From Thelephora terrestris (taxonomy: Eukaryota; Basidiomycota; Agaricomycetes; Thelephorales; Thelephoraceae): a DNA stretch of 64,000 nucleotides. The notes beneath the pieces are model-generated. The model saw only the letters and a list, made by a program, of their open reading frames with translations, searched no databases and was not told the origin of the DNA. A program made the translations under genes and the position numbers. Shown here piece by piece: positions 1 to 9,521 of this stretch. Location of the stretch: NCBI GenBank assembly GCA_015956445.1, contig WIUZ02000004.1:62001-126000 (forward strand). The letters run 5' to 3'. Every line of letters begins with the position of its first letter. Position 1 is the first letter of the stretch.

Positions 1-1083
1 AGTTATGAGGGACGTACTTGTGTCATGCATCCATTTATCGAAACCAGGAAGCAGTTGGTCTCGTGAGTGCACAAGAGTGACCGCCTTGTTTGGATAGACG
101 TCTGCAATGTCGGTCGCAAACTCTGTCGAAGTGTCAGAGAGGCTGGTAACAGCGGGGAGATCGGTTGTACTCACGGACACCAAGAGCACCACCTCCAACG
201 ACCAGTATAGAAGTCGCGGCCTTTATCCTGGAGTGGGCTGTTCGTAGCCATTGTCGTGACTTTGTTTTGGTACCGTCGTGCTCGTCCAACAGGAGGGAGT
301 CCTGCGAGCCATTTGGTGTCTGAAACTCTGTGTCAGCTTCGAAGGTGATGTGTGAGGAGGACCACTAACACCAGGGCCGACAGATCGGCTGGGTGACCAG
401 ATATTGATGGGGGCAGGGAGATGTGAGCCCAGTGCGTAGACGAGATAGTCGAAATCCACGTATGATGGGGCATCCAAATCACAGGGTCGGGTCGACAGTC
501 GAGTAAAGTTGATTCTATGGGCCTCTACAGACGTAACGTTGGCGTGAATAAAATCATGACCTTTGACCGACTCCGGTAAGTCAGTGGCGGGGGCACGACC
601 AGGGCAAGCCTTTGGTTTGAATAATTTCGTGTATGGGATGACTAAGGTAATTAAGTCGATTTTTGGATTGCGGTTAAGGTTGACGGAAAGTTACGCACAA
701 GGTTTGTGCTCGTGACCCCGCAGTATAGCGAGACGCGGCAAAGCGTACAAGTCTGCGGCAGCGGACACAATTTTGTCAGGGCCGGGATCAAAAGAAAGGC
801 AGAAAGTGAATCAGGCGAGATCCGACGTACGGGTGAAGTGTCTAGAACGTCCAATTTAGTTTCCAGCACGCGAGAGGTGGTGTGAGTGATACGTACGTGT
901 TCCTTTCAATAACGACGACCCTCCAATCCTCAGGAAGCCTTTCCACGAGTTGGTGGACTGCTCTGTGTCCTATGTGACGTAGGAGGTGAGATGAGTTGGA
1001 TGAGCAGGGTACACGTGGCAGGTTTTGGACTTGCCACCGTAGGAGGCACCGAGTACGACGACGGTCTTTGTAGGTTGATGCAT
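1..1083 (-). CDS. AMID/AIF2-like FAD-dependent oxidoreductase, 5' part
   Basis: Class II FAD/NAD(P)H oxidoreductase of the AMID (AIF-like mitochondrion-associated inducer of death) type. The start is the ATG at 1083-1081, directly before the FAD-binding strand TVVVLGASYGG. Next come RVVVIERNT (end of the Rossmann fold), then LYALPRLAILRGHEHKPFIPY, DYLVYALGSHLPAPI, the NAD(P)H site VVGGGALGVQFA and DIADVYPNKAVTLVHSR near the edge. At least five introns fit these joins. The first seems to use a GC donor (1034 down to 970), which keeps both glycines of SYGG; a GT donor three bases earlier is also in frame but drops one glycine. The C-terminal third lies outside the window. Family members transfer electrons from NAD(P)H and some promote cell death; the role in this fungus is not known. 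The family call is firm, the exon borders less so. Confidence 0.85.
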
Positions 1084-2480
1084 TGGGGGAAGAAGGCGGG
1101 GAGAGGATGAGAATAACTGGGCCTTCGGTCGTGGGCCTCGGACGTAACTGTAAACCGGAGTGGTGGCTGAATGACACGACTAAAATTTTATCAGATAATA
1201 ATTTTGATCCGGTCTTTCCCGATTGAGCAACCTCCGGATCATGCGCCGTTTATGCCGGGGAAAACACACGCAAATACGCGCAATTGGAAGAGTCAAAGAG
1301 TCCTGTGCCCTGTCTCCATAACCTCGACGGGTGCTTGAGCATCTCCCCGCAAGGCGCATGGCTATTCCTGGTTATCTGTGGTCACAAACTGCGCAACACG
1401 CCCGTTCAATTCCTGCGGCCGTACGTTGCAATGGCGCCTTCCAACTACATTGACTTCTTCCAGAAATCCTGACTCGAATTCTCATGAAACTCGCAACTGC
1501 GACAGTAGCAAATGTCGGAACGGGGCTCCAGCCTCCATGTCTCTCCCAATGACAATCGATTGTAATTGCGTGTATTTTAATCACATTTTCATTCATTAAG
1601 TAGCCATCCGCAAAGCTGCGACAGTGTGCACAGGAACATTCGTGGCCTTGTAAGGGAGCCGTCTCTCGACCCCGTCCGTTGCGTCAGGTGTCTGAATCAT
1701 CCTGAACCGCGCATCTCGAACTGCGACTTGAAAACCATCCCAACAACCTGGGAGGTCCGTTCCTGTCCATGGACCGTACTGTGGTAAAAACCTCCGGAAT
1801 ATACGCGAATACCCAAAAGGCCCACTGTGCAGTTGATTCTTTGAAGCTCGTTGGCGAAGGTCAGATTTCCGGCGGTTTGTTGAATCATCCTGAACCAGAG
1901 GGCGACGTTGCCATCGTGTAGTGACTGCACGAAATCGGTTGAATGACGTAGGTGAAGATATTCCAGAGAGACCCGGAATCTTCTAACAAATTGTACTGCA
2001 TAGTGCATAGAACATCTGCAGCGACGGGTGTCCAGACTGATCTCTTTGGACATGCCGGTAGTGAATTATTGTCGGAAGAATGAAATTTTGATCGAAAACG
2101 CGGGCAGGGGTCCACATGTCACAGGTCTATCCGGTTGTATCGAAACGCGGCTTCTGTTGGACGCTAACTCGTCGGTGTGTTGGGCCCGGTAAGTGAGCGC
2201 AAGCTGGGCGCAGGAAATCTGAGAGTGATCCAAGCGGCAGGCAAAAAGGAGGTGATCGAAACGAAAGACACCAACGCCTCGGCTTTGGATCGGAGTTAAG
2301 GACGAGTCGAAGAAATGTTATCTTCGATTCAAGATGTCAAAGTACCTTCCTTGAGCCCCCTTGGCGCGTGAGCAGACTCGGCAGAGTTTCCAAGTGGTGT
2401 GACCCAAGTCAGGTTCCTCTACCATCAGCTTACAAATACGACCATCTTATCTGATAAACACCCTCACCACTTTGGCTGCA
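1084..2480. other. Intergenic region without a recognised gene
   Basis: This is the stretch between the AMID-like gene (minus) and the iron transporter (plus), which diverge. Minus-strand open frames of 118 and 76 codons around 1697-2115 overlap each other and resemble no family I know. It should hold the promoters of both flanking genes. A 16-base direct repeat lies inside. Confidence 0.5.
1693..1896 (+). repeat. 16-base direct repeat, two copies
   Basis: TGAATCATCCTGAACC occurs at 1693-1708 and again at 1881-1896, 188 bases apart and in the same orientation. It could be a regulatory element or the trace of a small duplication. The sequence does not decide between these. Confidence 0.6.
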
Positions 2481-5011
2481 ATGACGGGCACTTATGGTAC
2501 ATTTTCTACCCCGGGCCCTTCCTCCACGGTCGCCACGAGTTCTCGCTGCAGGCAGGATGACGCTCAGTCCACTCATTCCGGAGAACGGGCCGCCTCTATT
2601 GATTACAAACCGCTCCTTGCTCGAGCGGACTCCCACACAGAGGACGCCCCAGTTGAGCAAGATATCGGTGTCACTCGTATTGAGACTCTCTACCGTGTAT
2701 TCGGCTCTGGCAAAGGAAAAGCACCAATCTGGCTCTTCTACGTTTCCATCGGTCTCATTTCATACGCCTACTCACTCAGTGCCAACACCGTTTCAAACTT
2801 CTTTTCCTTCGCCACTTCCGCGTTTGGCAAACACTCTATCCTGGGGACCGTCGAGGTCGCTGTCTACGTCCTCGGCGCCGTTGGTACGCGCGACTTTTTG
2901 ACCCCGGAAACGTTTTCGGTGGCGTAACTGACGTTTGACCCATTTATAGCCAAGCCATTCATCGCCAAATTATCTGACACCACCTCTCGTCCGACCGCGT
3001 ACTTGGTTTCCCTCATTTTCTACGTCCTCGGCTTCATTGTCGTCGCTTCCGCTCAGAATGTCAGTGCGCTGGCGGCTGGTGTGTCTAATCAAATGTTGCG
3101 CCACATAGTGGGTTTGTATTGATCTGCGCCAAATTCAACTACAGGCGAACTCCTGTACACAATCGGTAACACCGGCATCGATCTTGTCACCCACATCTTG
3201 GTAGCGGATATTTCCCCGTTGAAATGGAGGGGCTTCATGACCGCCCTCCCGGCCTCCCCTTACATAGTCAACGCTTTCATTTCGTGAGTGCGGCCATTTC
3301 CTATTCGCCTATGAACGTGGCTCATATCTGGAAATAGAGGATATATTGTTGAGGGCCTTGGTGAGGATGGCTGGCGTTGGGGATATGGCATGTTTGCAGT
3401 CGGTGTCTTCTGATACGCACCTCCCTCAGGCTGACCATTTTCCGACTTCGTTCTACAGATCATCATGCCCACAGTTATGGCTCCTGCCCTTATGGTCCTT
3501 TTCTGGGCAGATATCAAGGCCAAGAAGTTGGGAGTTCTCTCGCTCGCTGCCTCTTCTTACGATGGACGCATTAACAACAAGGAGGAACGTCTCACCTGGT
3601 GGCAACTCACCAGGAACTGGTGGGTGCAAATCGACGCTGTCGGTCTTATCCTCCTGGGAGTCGGCTGGGCATTGGTTCTCCTTCCATTCACGCTCTATAA
3701 AGGCGCCGAGGGGGGATGGGGAAACGGTAAGACGTGCCGTCCGAATCTCTCTCAAGTCTCGATGCAACCCCCTCCTCAGATTCGATCCTTGTCATGTTGG
3801 CTATCGGTGGCGTTTTGTTGGTTTCCTTCATCATTTACGAGACGAAATGGGCCAAACACCCATTGATGCCTCTCCGGGTCCTCAACCGTACCCTCTTGTG
3901 CTGTGTGACCATCGATGTCTTCAATTTCATCACCGGAAACTTGCGCTCAACCTTTTTCTCGAGTTGGGTGTATGTCATCAAGGACTGGTAAGGCTTCAGG
4001 CCCAACGTGGATCAACGCTGTAGGACTTACGCTCGGTGCTAAGGTCCACACAGAACTGGGTGTTCTTCAACAATTCCTCAACTGTCGGCCTCTGTATCTT
4101 CGGTTTGCTTGCCGGCGCCATCCAGCGTGCGACGCATCGTTACAAGGTAGAATTAGAAGCGCTTTCGATATCGCGGGGGTAACCTTCTAATTTCCGCGCA
4201 GTACCTCCAGATATTCGGCCTTGGAATCAAGATAATCGCTGTCGGTCTTCTCTTCTATGCCCGCGGCGAGAACGCAACGTTTGTCATTCCTCCTCCGAGA
4301 GTTTCGGACCGCTGACGGCGTTTGATACAGTGATGTCGCACTTGTCTCGATCCAAATTCTCATTTCCCTCGGCGGTGCATTCATCGTGGTTGGTTCCCGT
4401 GTAGGAACCCAGGCTTCCGTTCCTCACCAGGACCTAGCGACCGTCATCGCTCTGATGGCTCTCTGGACGAGGATCGGTGCAGCCGTTGGAAGTGCCGTTG
4501 CCACCGCTATCTGGAAGTAAGTCACAACCGCCTCATCCCGTGCCATATGACCTAATAAAAACCGGCGCAGCGAAAATATGCCAAAGAACTTGGACAAGTA
4601 CCTGGGTGACAAACTCAGTGCTGAGGAAATCCTGAAGATATTTGGGTCTATCAGGAACGCCAGAACGGCCCCGCCAGAAATCAGAGTTGGCGTCATAAAG
4701 GCCTACGACGACACCATGTATGTTATGTACCTGCCCGCGTTTATCTTGTGTAAGTGTCGCTGTCTTCCACTCGGGTGTGCAAAGGACTGATGATGTCTGA
4801 TCATCGTGCAGGTTTCGTGCCCTTTGTTGTTGCCTTCTTTACCAAGGATTTCTTCCTGGGTGACACTCATAACGCCGTTGAAGGCAAGGTCATCTCCGAT
4901 TCGCAAGAGGCTTTGATTATACCTAGCGACCAAGAGACTGCGGGGGCGAGTCAGGCTGCTCCTGTCGACGATCGCGGTCGCAATGTTAAGCGACGAGCTC
5001 AGAGCGACTAG
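2481..5011 (+). CDS. Siderophore-iron MFS transporter (SIT family)
   Basis: Major facilitator protein of the fungal siderophore-iron transporter family, which imports ferric siderophores across the plasma membrane or an endosome. The ATG at 2481 opens a polar N-terminus. The family block IETLYRVFGSGKGKAPIW follows, then about 14 hydrophobic segments spread over many small exons. Readable blocks include PTAYLVSLIFYVLGF, YTIGNTGIDLVTHILVADI, SPLKWRGFMTALPASPYIVN, EDGWRWGYGMFA, HPLMPLRVLNRT and FFTKDFFLG. The stretch ending in NVKRRAQSD is a hydrophilic cytosolic tail. The long periplasmic loop after RNARTAPPEIRVGVIKAYDDT is typical of SIT proteins. Introns of about 50-60 bases interrupt the frame roughly ten times and none looks damaged. 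No siderophore synthetase or ferric reductase gene lies beside it, so it may take up siderophores made by other organisms. The substrate cannot be told from sequence. Confidence 0.9.
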
Positions 5012-6190
5012 ATCAGGGTGATTTTATTTATCCATATGGCCCACCTAAGCGCCACAGCGGCGGTATAAACTATTCCCTCAACCGTCGATAGACAACCTCC
5101 TAATTGCAGACAAACGAAACAAATTTCTTGGTGTCCTATCCCTGCAGGTTTCTTATGAAAACCCGCGGCTCAGACTGCTGGCAGACGATCGTACATTGGT
5201 GTACAAGACCTACGACCCCGCGCACAGCCCAGCCGGTATGATACATAGCGTTAGCAAGCGGAGTTTGATTGAGGGAGGAGGGGTTTATTGAAGTCTCGCT
5301 GGCTCCCCAACCCGTGAGGGACCGCGGCGGCATGAACTTCGCCTTCCGCGGTAGCCCACCACAGGTGATCGTTTTCAGATGCGAACTACTGTGGTTCAGG
5401 AATATCCGCCAAATGAGTGTACTACGTGGTGGTGCGTACCTCGCAAGCAGAGGACGGCGAAACAGGCGCTCGGTTTAACCGCGCTTACCGAGTAAGGGCT
5501 TTTGATTTCGCGGCCTTTACATCCCACTGCTTTCCCTCGAGAAGTGCGATGGGCTCTAAATCAACCGAGGGTGCGATGAGCTCCACCTTCTTCCAACAAT
5601 CAGAGGGGATGTCCATGTCGTCGGTTGCTTGCTGATGTATGTAGGACTCGATGATCAACAGAGCGGACTGCCGTGAAGAGGAATAGCCTGCGCCGACGTG
5701 TGAAACTGAGCGTTGATAGCGGTACTGTGTCTTTCTCCTACTGCGAATCCAGACTTTGGCCGGGGGCCTGCGTTTTCCTCTCCGTCCCTGTTCTTGAGCG
5801 TTTCCGCCTCGCGGGGGCTTCCACTAACCTTCCCACCTACTACGGCAAAGGTCTCGGCCGCCTTGAGGGGTTCTCCAAAATCGTTCTGCTCATATTTCAA
5901 CTTCCCGCAGCGATTTCACAGTACCGGTGCGATTGTTAGCGTACACTACCGGGCTCTGAATCCATGCGCTGTTCCTACTACTCAGCAACTACACTACCTC
6001 ATGTTGTAAACTACTAGGGGACTGACGAGATCCATCTACACCTCTCGCGGTCCTCCCTACATCATGCGCCTTTGGGTTCCTCTTCTCGGCACAAGTCCTT
6101 CCGTTCTCCACGATCGGTGATGCCCGTTCCAGGTCTCCGTGCAAACCAACATATCCGGGTCCTTCTCTTCAACAGACGACGACAACGGAG
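5012..6190. other. Intergenic region, no gene recognised
   Basis: This stretch lies between the iron transporter and the HAD phosphatase, both on the plus strand. Only short unrelated open frames (under about 100 codons, on both strands) are present and none matches a family I know. It should hold the 3' UTR of the first gene and the promoter of the second. Confidence 0.5.
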
Positions 6191-7390
6191 ATGTCTGAGA
6201 TACCAGAGAGCACACTGCCCTACCCACCCATCCACACAGACAAGAAGTTTGTGGTGTTGACTGATTGGTCGGTTCGACCTCGTTCATAATCCCATCGGAC
6301 CAGCCACTGATCTGGCTTCCTTTTCACTCGCTCGTGATGTGGCCATCTGATGTCCGCAACGCAGGGATGGGACCATCACCAACTATGACTCAAACGACTG
6401 TGGATCATTCTCATGCATCTCTTACGATCCTGTGATTCTGATTCTGATGGACAGACATGACCGATAATATCGGGTACGGAAAGGAGAAGCGGAGGGCAGG
6501 GAACTTGAAGGTGTTGGCCGGAGAAGCAACCTTTAGGTGTGTGTGACGCTCTTGAGGCATGTGTCATTGCTTCAACCGCCGTCGTAGGGATGCTTTCCGT
6601 GAGATGCTGGATAGCGTGGTTGCGAATGGGCACACATTCGATGAATGCAAGGAGCTCTTGAAGAAATGTACGCTTGTTGACGTTTACTATGCTGGGGGGC
6701 TGATTGATTGCGGTTAGCTATAACGCTGGATCAGAGTTTCAGAGAGTTTTATCACTGGTGCAAGGCTAATGATGTGCCAGTCATCGTCGTGTCGAGGTGT
6801 GTCCAATTCTCTCCGAATCTTGGACCGGATAGCTGGACTGGTGTCAAGTGGAATGGCGCCCTTTATCCGAGCCGTTCTGTCCAAGCACATCGGGGATGAG
6901 GAGGCGAATGAAATTGAGATTATCTCGAATGACATCGAGATACAACCTAGCGGGAAGTGGCAAATCAAGTACCGTCATCCGTCAAGGTGGGACGGTCTGT
7001 TGTCTTTCTTGGTGGAATGAAAATTGACCCTCCCGGTAGCGACTACGGCCACGACAAGTCCAGAGCGATCCTGCCATACAGGGAACTTCCCAACCCACCA
7101 ACTCTGTTTTTCTTTGGAGACGGCGTATCAGGTGTGCACGCTTTGACTGCCCTCATGGTCCTGCGGAGCGCTTACGAACGATCAAAACAGACATTTCTGC
7201 TGCGAAGCACGCCGATATCCTTTTCGTGAAGCAAAAGGATGATGGAGAGAATGACTTGGCGACATACTGCACGAGGCTTGGGATTCGACATATCCTGTTC
7301 ACCGATTTCTCGAAAGCACTGCCAGTCGTTCAATCCGTGGTCAAAGGCGAGAGGGGGGTGGATGAAGCGCTGAGCATTATTAAAGCCTAG
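6191..7390 (+). CDS. HAD-superfamily phosphatase (phosphoserine phosphatase-like)
   Basis: Small soluble hydrolase of the haloacid dehalogenase superfamily. The ATG at 6191 leads into KKFVVLTDWDGTITNYDSND, which holds HAD motif I (DWDGT, nucleophile first Asp). This motif is cut by an intron at 6268-6364 that splits the DWD codons. Exons then give YMTDNIGYGKEKRRAGNL, DAFREMLDSVVANG, REFYHWCKANDVPVIVVSSG (motif II, SSG), KWQIKYRHPS, SDYGHDKSRAILPY and FFFGDGVSDISAAKHAD (motif IV, GDGVSD). The gene ends in VVKGERGVDEALSIIKA. Seven introns of roughly 50-100 bases all restore frame. Fungal relatives are annotated as putative phosphoserine phosphatase-like or MtnX-like enzymes. The true substrate is unknown. 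No neighbouring gene points to serine synthesis or methionine salvage. Confidence 0.88.
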
Positions 7391-7716
7391 ATAGAGATAG
7401 AATGCCTACTACATGCGCGTAAGATAGATAGCTGTGGGTTCACGACTGGAAAACTCCAAGTGTACCACGTAGTTCCGCTGAAAATTAAATAGTCGAGGTA
7501 GTGATATAATACCTCAACCGATTATCGTTAAGTAGACCCTGCGTCCTTTAACTATTCCGCCCTTGCAATCATCTCAAACTCCGAGTCTTTATCCTTAAAA
7601 CCAAAGAATCCTCGGAACAGCGCGAATGAAGGGCGGCTCTGCCGTGAATACAAGGGGGGTACAGACACTCTAACTTAAGAATAAAGTAAGTCGTGAAAGA
7701 AGGGAAGGTGAAGTAT
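7391..7716. other. Short convergent intergenic region
   Basis: This is the space between the 3' ends of the HAD phosphatase (plus) and the DUF6699 fusion gene (minus). It is AT-richer than its flanks and must carry both transcript ends. No further gene is seen. Confidence 0.5.
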
Positions 7717-8691
7717 TCAAGGGAGTGAAAAAAGAGGGAAAGAGTATACAACTAACGCCTCCGCGCAAACTCCAGGTAGAGGTGAAGTGGGCCTCGACGC
7801 GGGGCAGGGACCAACCCCGCGAACCATTGTGACAAAACTGCCACTGCGATATGCGAGGGAGAGGATATAGAACTTGTCGAAGATGGCATTGATATCGAGG
7901 ATGGCTGGAAACAACCAGCCGAAGTTCTCCTCGTCGATGCCTTGCGGGAAGAATGCTACGACTCCGAGAAGCCCTCGGGCCCCGGTGCCGAGTTCCCTGA
8001 ACATCGGGGAGGTGAGTGAGAGTTCAATTGTCGCCGCAAGGCTATCGTTGTGCTCCGTCTGAAGCACACCCATTTGACGTCGCTCCCACTCTCCTGCCAG
8101 TCGACTGTTGTCCCACTTGTTCTGTTGTGCAACGGTGGCCAACTCGGAGACCTCGCCGAGGGTGTCGACCCGCCTTGGGTGGTGATAGCGTTCGTCCAGA
8201 GCACGATTGGGCTCGCATTCTTGAATCCGGTGCCTCTTTGCGTGGAGGGTGAGTTTCTTCTGCGCCTCGGTGAACTCCCCCCACTCGCCAGGAGTGATCT
8301 CCGCCCTCAACGATGCGTGGATCGTGGCCGGCACATCGAACACAGTGATGAAGACGTTTGGTATCTTCGGGAGGACGCTGATAGTCCATGGAAGTTGTGG
8401 GGACACCAGTTCCAGTCGCGATGTCGGGGGGCTGGTCGCTGACTCTGCCAGCCTGTCCGTTGTCGTTCCACTCCAATCTTCCACAATAGATCCGAAAGGA
8501 CGCCTGACGTCCCACTGGTGGGCGGCCCCGGCGGGAATCAAAGTGTTGTTTAAATTCAAAGGCTGGGATCCAGCGGGTGGGCGCCTTGTTTCCAAACTGG
8601 GTGTGACGGCGCTCCGCCGGGGCGTCTCTGGCAGAGGGTCTGGGTACAATACCTCGTTGGTGAGGGGGTCTAGGAATCGCACTCCACGCAT
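7717..8691 (-). CDS. DUF6699 protein fused to an NLR winged-helix fragment
   Basis: A 324-codon uninterrupted frame with two parts. Residues 1 to about 195 look like DUF6699, a basidiomycete family of unknown function: VRFLDPLTNEVLYPDPLP near the start, HQWDVRRP, then PTSRLELVSPQLPWTISV, FDVPATIHASLRAEITPGEW, and RYHHPRRVDTLGEVSELATV at the end. From there it runs directly into NLR sequence: QQNKWDNSRLAGEWERR, NDSLAATIELSLTSPMFREL, LLGVVAFFPQGIDEENFGWL and FDKFYILSLAYRSGSFVTM. In mushroom STAND/NLR proteins these form the winged-helix region after the NACHT/NB-ARC core. No P-loop is present, and after FVTM the match stops and an unrelated tail of about 40 residues follows. The start at 8691 is the first ATG after an in-frame stop. 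An extra 5' exon from 8932 is possible. The family assignments are from memory of conserved motifs. Confidence 0.72.
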   Translation of the reverse strand: MRGVRFLDPLTNEVLYPDPLPETPRRSAVTPSLETRRPPAGSQPLNLNNTLIPAGAAHQWDVRRPFGSIVEDWSGTTTDRLAESATSPPTSRLELVSPQLPWTISVLPKIPNVFITVFDVPATIHASLRAEITPGEWGEFTEAQKKLTLHAKRHRIQECEPNRALDERYHHPRRVDTLGEVSELATVAQQNKWDNSRLAGEWERRQMGVLQTEHNDSLAATIELSLTSPMFRELGTGARGLLGVVAFFPQGIDEENFGWLFPAILDINAIFDKFYILSLAYRSGSFVTMVRGVGPCPASRPTSPLPGVCAEALVVYSFPLFSLP

Positions 8692-9521
8692 GACAGCGCT
8701 CGCCTTGCATCAATGCCTTGAAGTAGGCGGTGTACGCCGACTCGGTCCGTCGGTCGAATCACCTTTATGATGGGCCTATGAGACAGATAGAAGACTAGTC
8801 AGTTCACATGGAACATCACATTGTGGATATCACTAGAATTGTGAAAGAGAAAAGGTGAAACAAACCCTACCTGTCTGTGGCAGAGAAAGAATGTTCTTCG
8901 CAAGTCAAACGTGTTGGTTTGGGTGGCGCCATACTGAAGTTCTTGTTCCTTGTCGATACCTCCTTGGAGTGCGAGAATAGACGAGGGAGATGGAGGAACC
9001 CCCACTTGACCCCTCCATTTATAGGGTCGAGGGGTGCGTCAAAGCGCTGCCGTGGCACTCCACACCCGGGTACGAGGGACCGGGCGTTGGCCCTAGAACA
9101 AAGAGATCCAACGGCGAATGGCTTCAAGTGGCCGATCCCAATCCGCGTTCACAGAACGCATGAAGGCTCGAGCGGTACTACATAGGTCCAGGCTTCGTCT
9201 ACGAGGTGGGGCCGTCGATGAGACTGGTAAAGTTCATCACCGTTACAGCGCTGAGGGTGACCGTGGCAGACATGGCTTTGAACAGGGGTTCCTGTAACAA
9301 GGGGTAGGTGGCACGAGCTGAAGTGTCAGGATCACGGTGACCTTGAGGTCGATCACACGGGTCGAGCGCCTGATTTACTTTCCTCACACTCGGCAGGACG
9401 GAACTTGCACCCATTCAGAAGCTATGTGAATTACAGCTGCGCTATTACACTTTAACGCATCAAAACCCTTCGCTATCGTCCGGTGAATCTCTCTGTCCTT
9501 CCTTATCTTCGCCAGCCACAC
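8692..9521. other. Divergent intergenic region with possible 5' exon
   Basis: This stretch separates the DUF6699 fusion gene (minus) from the DHTKD1-like gene (plus). A minus-strand ATG at 8932-8930 starts a short frame (MAPPKPTRLTCEEHSF) that ends at a GT donor near 8870. It could be spliced to the main frame if the acceptor is just before 8697, but this is not certain. The plus-strand start at 9522 is supported by a mitochondrial presequence. Confidence 0.45.
9017..9024 (-). promoter_or_regulatory. Probable TATA box of the DUF6699 fusion gene
   Basis: On the minus strand this reads CTATAAAT in a GC-rich setting, about 85 bases upstream of the possible first ATG at 8932. Position and sequence fit a core promoter; there is no functional proof. 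Confidence 0.45.

Noticed and set aside
1697-2115. Possible small gene on the minus strand (118 and 76 codons)
   Set aside because: The two frames overlap out of phase, have no recognisable motif and no convincing splice structure.
8042-8770. Long open frames on both strands (223 codons minus, 173 and 130 codons plus) over the DUF6699 fusion gene
   Set aside because: They lie in other frames of a GC-rich coding region, have no recognisable domain, and the 324-codon frame shows two known protein families.
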